Program-made: the position numbers and the translations under genes
Source: Nematostella vectensis
Taxonomy: Eukaryota > Cnidaria > Anthozoa > Actiniaria > Edwardsiidae
DNA length: 64,000 nucleotides
Direction of reading: 5' to 3'
Assembly (NCBI RefSeq): GCF_932526225.1
Contig: NC_064044.1
Location: 9,412,801-9,476,800, forward strand
Part shown: in pieces, positions 49,101 to 61,100 of the stretch
Layout of the letters: the number at the start of each line of letters is the position of its first letter
Position numbering within the stretch: position 1 is the first letter of the stretch
The notes under the pieces: generated by a model
Seen by the model: the letters and a program-made list of their open reading frames with translations, nothing else
What the model was told of the DNA's origin: nothing
Databases searched by the model: none

Positions 49101-52100
49101 GCTGCCCTCTCCCTCTACTCACCAACACTGGTGGCAAGCTACCCTCTCCCCCTACTTACCAACACTGGTGGCAAGCTGCCCTCTCCCTCTACTCACCAAC
49201 ACTGGTGGCAAGCTGCCCTCTCCCCCTACTCACCAACACTGGTTGCAAGCTGCCCTCTCCCCCTACTCACCAACACTGGTGGCAAGCTGCCCTCTCCCCC
49301 TACTCACCAACACTGGTGGCAAGCTGCCCTCTCCCTCTACTCACCAACACTGGTGGCAAGCTACCCTCTCCCCCTACTTACCAACACTGGTGGCAAGCTG
49401 CCCTCTCCCTCTACTCACTAACACTGGTGGCAAGCTGCCCTCTCCCCCTACTCACCAACACTGGTGGCAAGCTGCCCTCTCCCTCTACTCACCAACACTG
49501 GTGGCAAGCTACCCTCTCCCCCTACTTACCAACACTGGTGGCAAGCTGCCCTCTCCCTCTACTCACTAACACTGGTGGCAAGCTGCCCTCTCCCCCTACT
49601 CACCAACACTGGTGGCAAGCTGCCCTCTCCCTCTACTCACCAACACTGGTGGCAAGCTACCCTCTCCCCCTACTTACCAACACTGGTGGCAAGCTGCCCT
49701 CTCCCTCTACTCACCAACACTGGTGGCAAGCTGCCCTCTCCCCCTACTTACCAACACTGGTGGCAAGCTGCCCTCTCCCTCTACTCACCAACACTGGTGA
49801 CAAGTTACCCTCTCCCCCTACTCACCAACACTGGTGGCAAGCTGCACTCTCCCCCTACTTACCAACACTGGTGGCAAGTTACCCTCTCCCCCTACTCACC
49901 AACACTGGTGGCAATCTGCCCTCTACCCCTACTCCCCAATACTGGTGGCAAGTTACCCTCTCCCCCCACTCACCAACACTGGTGGCAAGTTACCCTCTCC
50001 CCCTACTCACCAACACTGGTGGCAAGTTACCCTCTCCCCCTACTCACCAACACTGGTGGCAAGTTACCCTCTCCCCCTACTCACCAACACTGGTGGCAAG
50101 TTACCCTCTCCCCCTACTCACCAACACTGGTGGCAAGTTACCCTCTCTCCCCACTCACCAACACTGGTGGCAAGCTGCCCTCTCCCCCTACTCACCAACA
50201 CTGGTGGCAAGCTGCCCTCTCCCCCTACTCACCAACACTGGTTGCAAGTTACCCTCTACCCCTACTCATCAACACAGGTGGCAAGTTACCCTCTCCCCCT
50301 ACTCACCAACACTGGTGGCAAGTTACCCTCTCCCCCTACTCACCAACACTGGTGGCAAGTTACCCTCTTACCCCTACTCACCAACACTGGTGGCAAGTTA
50401 CCCTCTCCCCCTACTCACCAACACTGGTGGCAAGTTACCCTCTCCCCCTACTCACCAACACTGGTAGCAAGTTACCCTCTCCCCCTACTCACCAACACTG
50501 GTGGCAAGTGGCCCTCTACCCCTACTCACCAACACTGGTGGCAAGTTGCCCTCTACCCCTACTCACCAACACTGGTGGCAAGTTACCCTCTACCCCTACT
50601 CACCAACACTGGTGGAAAGTTGCCCTCTACCCCTACTCACCAACACTGGTGGCAAGTTGCCCTCTCCCCCTACTCACCAACACTGGTGGCAAGTTGCCCT
50701 CTACCCCTACTCACCAACACTGGTGGAAAGCTGCCCTCTCCCCCTACTCACCAACACTGGTGGCAAGCTGCCCTCTCCCCATACTCACCAACACTGGTGG
50801 CAAGCTACCCTCTCCCCCTACTCACCAACACTGGTGGCAAGCTGCCCTCTCCCCCTACTCACCAACACTGGTGGCAAGCTGCCCTCTCCCCCTACTCACC
50901 AACACTGGTGGCAAGCTGCCCTCTACCCCTACTCACCAACACTGGTGGCAAGCTGCCCTCTCCCCCTACTCACCAACACTGGTGGCAAGCTGCCCTCTCC
51001 CCCTACTCACCAACACTGGTGGCAAGTTACCCTCTCCCCCTACTCACCAACACTGGTGGCAAGTTACCCTCTCCCCCTACTCACCAACACTGGTGGCAAG
51101 TTACCCTCTCTCCCCACTCACCAACACTGGTGGCAAGCTGCCCTCTCCCCCTACTCACCAACACTGGTGGCAAGCTGCCCTCTCCCCCTACTCACCAACA
51201 CTGGTTGCAAGTTACCCTCTACCCCTACTCATCAACACAGGTGGCAAGTTACCCTCTCCCCCTACTCACCAACACTGGTGGCAAGTTACCCTCTCCCCCT
51301 ACTCACCAACACTGGTGGCAAGTTACCCTCTTCCCCCTACTCACCAACACTGGTGGCAAGTTACCCTCTCCCCCTACTCACCAACACTGGTGGCAAGTTA
51401 CCCTCTCCCCCTACTCACCAACACTGGTGGCAAGTGGCCCTCTACCCCTACTCACCAACACTGGTGGCAAGTTACCCTCTCCCCCTACTCACCAACACTG
51501 GTGGCAAGCTGCCCTCTCCCCCTACTCACCAACACTGGTGGCAAGCTGCCCTCTCCCCCTACTCACCAACACTGGTGACAAGTTACCCTCTCCCCCTACT
51601 CACCAACACTGGTGGCAAGTTACCCTCTCCCCCTACTCACCAACACTGGTGGCAAGCTGCCCTCTCCCCCTACTCACCAACACTGGTGGCAAGTTACCCT
51701 CTCCCCCTACTCACCAACACTGGTGGCAAGCTACCCTCTCCCCCTACTCACCAACACTGGTGGCAAGCTGCCCTCTCCCCCTACTCACCAACACTGGTGG
51801 CAAGCTGCCCTCTCCCCCTACTCACCAACACTGATGGCAAGTTACCCTCTCCCTCTACTCACCAACACTGGTGGCAAGCTGCCCTCTCCCCCTACTCACC
51901 AACACTGGTGGCAAGCTGCCCTCTCCCCCTACTCACCAACACTGGTTGCAAGCTGCACTCTCAGCAGCTGCTCTTTCTGGGTCTGGTTACCCTTTAGGCA
52001 ATGGGCGAGAGCAACAGCAGCACACCAGTTAGACAGCGGATCAGGACTGGAAAGAAAAGGGTCAGAGAGTCAAAGCTTGAAGGGTGCAGTGGAGGGGGAT

Positions 52101-55100
52101 AAGGGGCACACAAAAAAGGCCAGGGTGTCAAATTTGGGGCAGGGGCACACAAATAAATAAAAATAATTAATAAAACATGAAATGCCAAATGCAAAATATG
52201 ACAAGCATAGCAACAAGATTTGCAAACGATAGCTGCAGACTTGTCTTTGCATCCACAAGGGTTTACCAAAAATACATTTTGGGGGTAAATAAATAATGAG
52301 CTTGTGGGGATGTCCTGGAAGGGCCTGTACATAAATATAGATTATAAGGCAAAACACTCACCTGAACAATCCCGCACACAGCAACTGACCAGTAGAGACA
52401 GAGCTAGCTGAAAAAAAAAAAAAAAAAAAAAAAAAAACCAGGGCGATGACATATTAGAAGAAGAGTAACATTTTGTCACAATTGGACCAAACAACATCAT
52501 CCAGGAGCATATCCATTGGCTGAAGTAGAGGGGAGTGGGATAGGTCAAATATATCAAACATATGGTGGGAGGTAAAGTTGCAGATTTTAGCTTCAATATA
52601 TATATTCTATCAGGTCAGTCAAAAGGGGAGTGGGAAGGCGAGGGAGCACTCTCCCCGGGATTAACAACTGCTCATCAGCCAATCATGCTTCCCTGTACAC
52701 TCCCAGCCGAATCCAATTTCCAGCAGCTGATTTAAGCCAATTTCTCGAGGGAATAATTGGGAAAAACATTGTCACTCAAATATTCGACTTTAATTGTGAT
52801 TGGTTATTTTGAAGTTCTCTTGCAAACAGACTATTGGTATTTCAAAGGTCAATAATAGCTGATAACCATTCTTAGGATACTCACCTACATCTGCTGATGA
52901 TGGAAGTAATGTGGATACTATCTCAGACTGGCCACCCTCATTCTTGTGCAAGTAGCACTACCGGAGAAAAATATAAACCAGGTTATTTCCTCTCCTTACT
53001 TAGGATATCTACTCCTTTGATTATAAACTTTATTTTAATATAATGACTAAAACACACTACTGTTAATCCATTCTTTACTCCCTCTCATTACCTGTACTCA
53101 GTTATCAATTATGAAGAAAGAGCATTTAACAAATGCAAGCTAATGATAGTAAAACCAAACAAAAGGGATGGAACAGATAGCAAAGAAGATGGAACAGATA
53201 ATCAAAGATGGAACAAACTTACAAGGGAATAAGGGGATGTAACAGATAACCAAGAAGATGAAACAGATAATCAAGAAGATGGAAAAGATAATCAAGAGGG
53301 TGGAACACACCTGGAAGCAGTAAAGTACGGCACAGCGCAAACTTGCTGGCTGCTTGTCATTTATCATGGACATCAGTAGAACAATTATGGCAGGCCTATT
53401 AATAGCAAAATGCAAAAATATAGCAGTTTGAAAAACAGAACCAAAACCCACACAGATTTAAAGAAATACAAAATAGTTATTGACCCAGGAGCATTGCAGG
53501 GTTTAATATTGCTGAGGGAGGCTATCGAAATATTGCTGTGAATGTCATCTGCATCTCAGAATAGGCCTGTGAGAAAGCGATCTTCAGGATGAAAAAAAAA
53601 ATTGTTAAATATATAGAGTTTTACAGTACCTTGGGGGTTCAGAGGGAGCATTGACTTGTGAGAAGTAATCCTGATTGGCTGGAAACCCTCTTATCACTTC
53701 TGACACAGCATTGATTGTCTAAAAAGTAAAGGAAGCACATTTAATCACAGTCAATACCAAAATTATGTGGATTTATGAAAACTAGGTGGTCTTCGTAGGT
53801 GTTGTGAAAACAGTATGAAAATTTGTGTTAAATGCCTCTTTGAAAACAGTAACTGACATTTTTTAGCATTTGAGCCCTTTATTGCATCAAATGAACTTTA
53901 GCAAGATTTGGACTGTATTTATGGTGTTTGCTTTTAGCAGACCCAACACACACAAGCTAACAAGTAGTATTCAACTTTAGAACTACACTTTGCACCAGGC
54001 TGTGTTGAATTTAATGTCTTTGGATTGCCTGTGAATATTCTGCAAAAGTCATGACGGAAAAACATGACTTAATGCTTCAAATAAGCTCATTTCGGATCTA
54101 ATAAGGCGGAAAATTTTTCTAAGTACTTAGTGAGTAATAGCAAACAAAATATCAAGTGCAACTTTTTTAAAACTGATGTGACTTTTTGTAAAGTGTCATT
54201 GAAATTTTAGCTTTTCTTCCCTGAGGTCATACATAGCGAAAAGATGATCAAGGAAAAAATATCTTAGAAAGCAAAAATCTGGGTATGTGCATTTTGGCCT
54301 CACATTATTTGTGTTTCAAAAACAAGCCCGGAATAAAAAAAATCAATAAACATTGTAAGAAATTGTGTCTTCTTTCTCTATCTCGAATTGCGAATTTTCC
54401 AGGTTTTTCCGTCATGTCCTGCAAAGTACATATCTGCTCAGTTCTCACTTCAGTTAGAATGTCAGCAGGGATGCCACTAGCCATAAGTACACTACACAAC
54501 AGCTTCAAGAGGCCTGATAATGACAGGCATAACACACATTAGTAATTCAATTAATACAAAAAGAATTGCTAAAAAATCTAATCAGAAACCTCATTTGAAA
54601 GATATGCGAAGTACACTGTCTCATATGTGAGGAGACACTAAACATGCAGCAAAGGTTGGTGACCTGTTTTGAAATCTGTACAGTTCATGCTTACAGTACT
54701 AATTGAGACAGCCCCTCCCCCCAAAAAAAACTTTTCCAACATTTCAAAATCTCTCTTGAACAGACATCTCTGAATAACCACAAATAAAATAAAAGGTACA
54801 AATAGTAATAATCATTTGGCAACACATACCACAATGGTTCATAATCTTCTGTGCACTGGTTGATGCCTGTTGTGGATTGTCTGGTGAAACTAGGATACGT
54901 ACAACCTGGTGGCGATAAATGTGTATAAAACTAATATGCGATTTATTGTAAATACACCATCATATGGATGAAAAAAGCCCACAAGCAAGCCTAGATAAAA
55001 AAATAAACTTTAATGTGTTCTGTATATCTTTTGGAGGTCTTCTTGGCAATGGTTTGTGTGAGCTTGTGAAGATACCATACCTGTAAACCTCCGAAGAATC

Positions 55101-58100
55101 TCAATGCTTGAGATTCTTTGGGGGCTGGGTGTATTAATTTTGGGGGGAGGGATGGGTATACCCTCTCAGGCATTTGCCTTATAATAAGCTCTCGCGCATA
55201 GATCCACAGATCTCACAAGAGTGTTAGATAAATTGCGATACGCAAGGTAATTATTGTAAAGAGAAAACAAGCACAATTTCAATTTTCTATAAAATTCTTT
55301 TTTTTTTTTTGGAAGCAATAAAATTCGCTAAAACACTGGAGATCTGCTACTCAACGCAGGAGATAGGGAGCAGGGTCCTAAAATCTTGAGACCCCGGCCT
55401 AACGCGGGAGAGGTGGCAGGTATGATGCAATGCAGCTGACCCTCTACTTACCTGTAGCATAAGCTGGACATTTGAGACTTTTTGGTCACCCCAGCCATTT
55501 TCCTCCGTTCCTGAAATAAATATTTTGTCATTCCTCTTTCCAAAACCTCATTGTTAATCATCTTATCAACTGTACCTTCAGCAAGGGCCGACATCTCAAA
55601 GAATGGATTTATCCGCTGGATGAAGCTGGGATAAAGAGGATAATTTATGTTCTTCAGAATAATATGTAATTATTGTGTTTCTAGTATGTGTGAAAGCTAT
55701 TGTGATTGTGTACATAATACTTTACTTATTGATGGCAATGGAGATGGCTGTGATAAACAGGAAGCATCTCAATAATGATACAGTAATAATAAATATAATC
55801 AATAGTGACCATCTATGATCACAAAAAATAAATATAGTATTATTAAGATGTTAAAAAAAACATGACAAATATGGATTTTAAGTTGTCAAATTTGATGCAA
55901 TGTCATTTAGTATACTACATACCTTCCTTCCCTAAAGAAGTTCTGATTAGAAACATTAGCTTTGAGCAGATGTTGCAGCAAAAGTAGGCAGTCTTCAACA
56001 ACGACACCTCCATCACTGTATCCTTCCTCAGCTATGATCTCCATCAGACGATCAAATGCATTCTCAAATGCCACAATTTTCTAGATTAAAACAATATGTA
56101 CATAATGTTGGGATTACAGCTATTAATTTTTAAATTTTGTGATAATTGTGATCCAAATAAAAATAGCCAGTTGGAATTCATTTTACAATCCAGTAAACAT
56201 TTGCACCATCTTAAATATTGGATAATCATTGGCTTGATTACAATTACGCTAAACCAAATCCGAAATTATCTAAACCGAATAATTTTATAGTGTGCCTACC
56301 TGAATTGCAGCATTAGACTTTGTCAACTGGATCAAGAGAAGCAAGCCCTGGAATAGGAAAACAATCTGTAACTCTAAGAACTGAAAGATTTTTAAGGAAA
56401 TATTATCAAAGAAAGGGCTTGCTCATTAAACAGTCAAAGCTCTCCTTGCATTATGCTTACTCACCTCATTTCTGATTATCTCCCTACTGTCAGAGAGTAG
56501 GTCCATTAACCTTGAAACACCTGTTGGTCAGATCCGAGGAAAATGTAGTTATGATCGGTTTGTACAGTAGTATGCCATGCCAAATCTAATTGTTTGGATT
56601 TGGCACATGAACGGTTCTATGTAGTACAACATCTGAAAACCTCGTTTCAGATGTTGTACTACATTGAAGTTACATCATTGGGTTACATCTGAAACTGCGT
56701 TTCAGATGTAACCCAATGTATTTGTGTCGATACAAATAGAACTCTAGATTTGCTATGAGAAAGCATGGCATATATAAATTGGGCTTAAGGCATACAGACT
56801 GAAAAACAATTTATGGATGTACAACAAAGATGCTATGTGTAGGCAAAAACAAAAACAGTTGGTCTCTGATAATGCTACTCACCCATTGGGCTGACTAAAA
56901 TGCACTGCTGTAGAAGATTTCTGCAAGTAAAAGAAACCCAGGCAGGTTTTTAAATATAAACAACATCATGTAAAATTAAACTAGGCTTTAACAAATCAGC
57001 CATTGTAATAAGTGATGTGCACTACTGGTGTAGAAGATTTCTGCAAGTAACATATGGTGCTCATGAATCTACCAGAAAGTCTCTACAGTACTGTGCAGTC
57101 AGAATGGGCTCAGTTTTATTCAAATATTTTTATGTGCTTTCCAGATGCTCTTTGGTGTGACAGTTCACAGCCAATTCTGTGTTTATTTTGGAGTGAATCA
57201 TGTCCACTCAAAATGTCACATGATCTCTTAGTGCAAGTATCATATTGAGCTAAGCAATAAACCATCCTTACCCTTTGTTTGTCAGAAGCATAGTCAGTAG
57301 TTTTACAGTAGGCCAACGGACATGAAATTCATATTCCTGAAAAAAAGAAGAAGAAAAAACAGGTGCAGACAGCTTGGTTACATGGGAAACATAAAAAAAT
57401 AAAGAGAAAATAAATAAAGTTGAAATGAAGTTGAATTAAAACAAAACTCCTAGCTTCTCTTCTATGTAGCAACAACCACTGGGGTTATAAAAACTCGAGA
57501 TGGTAGAGATTCTATCAAGATATTGCAAAACGTTTCATTTTTGTTGACTGTTTGACAATGCTTTGCTAAAATCAGAGAGGGGGCAGAGCGTCATGGTACT
57601 GCGCATGTCTGGAGTCAGTGTTTATTTTAGGCTTTTGACTGTCTACAAACAGTTGAACTTTAAGCTGTCAATGCCTTGTTAAAATGATATGCAATATTTT
57701 ATTGAAAACTATGGTTAGCATCAAATTCCAGTATATTGTTTTTAATATTTACTTATATATCCCAAAATGAAGAATAAGTAAAGAGTTTTCATATTATATC
57801 AGAAAGAAATCTTGAAATTTGACCAGGGGCAAAGATACAAACATTTGAAAACAGCTCTTTCTTTTCACAAGTTGACCCCATAAAACAAGCCACAGCGCAG
57901 AAAGAACAGTGGGTGCTTGCATCAAGCTAAAATGTGCACGGAATTTTCTAAATAAACGCTTTTTAGGGGATGTTAGTAATTAAAAATTATCCTAAGAAGA
58001 AAATAAAGAAAACGAAAACAAAAAAAAAACAAAAAAACATGGGGTAAGACCCAAACCGCCGATCAAGGTATTCAAATTCAGGCAAGCTACCCACTGGGCC

Positions 58101-61100
58101 ATGAATACAAATGGGAAACTTCAACGAACAAAATAAGGTATTTATCTGGTACCTGTTGTAATCGAAGCATTGCGTCGAAAATTTGAAAACTCATTTGAAA
58201 AATTAGAGACCTTAGAAAGATTCAATGAATTTACAATTTTGACACAGTATTAAGTTCACACAGTATTAAGTTTTCCTGTAGCGATAAAAGTATTTGATTC
58301 GACAAGGACAAAATAGATTGCTCATTTTTGGAAGGGGGTCATTTAGATTAATGTTTGCGGTTGATTACAGTTAAGAATGTGTAATATAAAACTTTAGAAT
58401 TTTCAGGCTTCTCTTTAAACATATGATAATTGATACCCCAACTTGAAGAAATTGATTCAAGGCCTTATAATGATTCAATCCAATTAAAACTGTGTCCCCG
58501 CTTTTGTTAACTCAAAAACTGACAAAAACTAATGTTTAGAAAAATTCTATTAACAATTTTTTTGTAAGCACAATTTTCATTAGAAATAAGGGGATATGCT
58601 GTAATTAAAAAAGATACACAATTTGACATCTCGGAAATATTTTATTTATAATTATACAGATGATCATATTGAATAAGAAAAATGATGATATTGCTCTGGT
58701 AACAGGGTGAAACAAGGCCCTAAAATAATAGAAAATGTTCCCTTCAGCATTCCTGAACCAGCAAGGAACGCTAACGCTATCCAAAAGTGGGGTCATTTTT
58801 CGCTTGAGAGTGTGATATTATTTACATTTAAGAGCCGGCAAAACCCCACGAAAAACCGTTGTATGGCAATAAAACTTGGTATGGTTTGTTTTCAATTTAT
58901 AATGTCCTTTTTTGATCAATTTGTAAAAGAGACCCAATTCATACCTCAAGAATTCCAAGAAGAAGGGTGACATTATCAGGTTTTTTTATGAAGATCTCAG
59001 TAAACTGGAGACCAACTTCTGAGTCAGATGCATCCCCAGGCTCTAAAAAAATAGGTAACAATTAAAAAAAAAATACAACTGTATAATCAACAAAACTGCA
59101 TATCCAATGAACAAGGAGTTGAAATTGAATCTTCAAATTGAAATGCTAGAAATACACAGAATTTTTAATAAGGCTGTTTCACAAAATAATATGCAGTTTC
59201 AGAGAGACTGCTTCAGTAGTGCTCAATGTAGACAGTTATGTTTACAGAACTTACTCAAACTAGAAATCTAATGTCATCTCGGCTGAGTTTCTATGTTTTT
59301 TTGTATTGTATTGTCTCTAAATTATTGTAGGTGTAACTACTGTATTGTTGCTGACTCAATAAAGTTGTGAAAAAAAAAACACAACAAATAAACATTCCAC
59401 CTCTATTCTAGAGCCCATGTACTGCATGTACACAGTAGCACGGAGATTCACTTTGGGCAAGATAATCCTCTATGGTACAGTTCCTTTTATCATGAATACA
59501 GTACCTTGGGACTGAGTGTCTGTAGACATGATGTTACACAGTGATTCCAATGACATTCCAACAATTTCAGTGTCACTCCTGAAAAAAACAAAAATCAAAG
59601 GCTAGCCTTGAGCCTGCTTGTATGCTCTATTCAAAAAGCTACTTTGTGGGAGACAGTATAGAGGGGTTTCATTAAGTTTCAGAGTAGGCGGTGGAGATTA
59701 ATAAGTAGGGGTTGGAAGTTATTTTATTTTATCAATTCAAAAAAATTTAAATCAACTTTCTTTTTTAAACAGTAGCTAGTGCTAAGTGGAAAATAGCTGG
59801 CAGGTATGCCCGCTGCTGGGGCTTAATCTTATGAACCCCCTGGTATATTACAGTCATACATATATAGTACAAGTATAGCACATATTATGGTACTAACGAA
59901 CAAAAGCAGACCTGTCAGTTTGAAGTACATTGATCAGCAAATCCATCCCTTGTGTACCAACTTCCAGCCGATATTTCTATGACAAAAATAAAATTATCTC
60001 TATATTTATATAACAAGAACCTCTAAAACACCATCATCATCACTATCACTATAATTACCTAACCTGTGAAGATGGTATAGGGAATTGCAAGAACAGTTAT
60101 AATATGCAGACTTGGCCTGTAATGCAAATACCCAAGTATCCATTTTGGAATTCCGAAAGCATGGGGGTGAGTTTGCCAAGTTTGGAATTTCGAAAGCACA
60201 GGGGGGGGGGGATTTTGGAATTCCGAAAGCATGGGGAGGTTGCAAAGTTTAGAATTCCTGGGGTGTGAGAGGTTGAGACAACAATCAACAACTAAACCGG
60301 TAGTTCGGAATTCCCAAAACACAGGACTGGGGGAGGGGGGGGGGGGGGGGGTGAGCGTTTCAGAATTTCCAGAAGCATGGGGGGAGGACGAAGCCTCCCA
60401 TTGTTGGGGAATGGAGATTTTCTGGAATTACCCCAATCTCAGCAGCAGAGCCTTCCTTATTTCTGTGCATGTGTCGCCTAACGAAGGGCGGTGCATGCCC
60501 AGAAATAAGAAAGGCTCTAGGGACGAGATTGGAATTACCCAATGTGTTTGAACCGGCATGCTGGTGGTATGCCTGTGTTAAAAGTGGAATTCACAAATGC
60601 TTTCACAGATCACTTACTGATATAAAGACGCAATACAGGACTAAAGGAAACTCCAAATACGAAAGAAAAGGACAAAAAAATATTGTGTACACATATTTGA
60701 CGTTTGAAAATTTCCATACAAATCAAAACAAACATTACTCAGGACAGCGGTGAGCAACTGAAGCCCTTCGTTCTGCTAGGAAATAATATGAAGAAAAAGA
60801 TGAAGCAGAAGCATTTCAAGGCTGTTGGTTCATAGTGAACAAATGCTAATTCATACCTTGGAGAGAGATTTGAGCGCTCGGACCGCATCACGTCTATCTT
60901 CCAACAAAGTAGACGACGCGACCCGGTCACACAATCGTTCAATCTGAACACAATAACAACGAATCAATAGAAAATTCCATGATTATTTTACGATAGGCAC
61001 ATAGAATAGGAGCCGAGGTCTCTTAACTCACAGTCTCGTGTGGCGAGGGCTGGTTTCCAGCAGATGGGCTGCCCAAGACCGAACTAAACCCTCGTAGATA

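Noticed and set aside
41628..51956. CRISPR-like array
   Set aside because: Units are directly adjacent with no spacers, and the organism is a eukaryote.
41591..51997. Plus-strand open frames up to 875 codons with a 37-residue period (PTHQHWWQAALSPYSPTLV type)
   Set aside because: The 37-bp unit has no stop in any plus phase, so all three frames are open at once. There is no signal peptide, splice structure or unique sequence, and the region is an intron of USO1 on the other strand.
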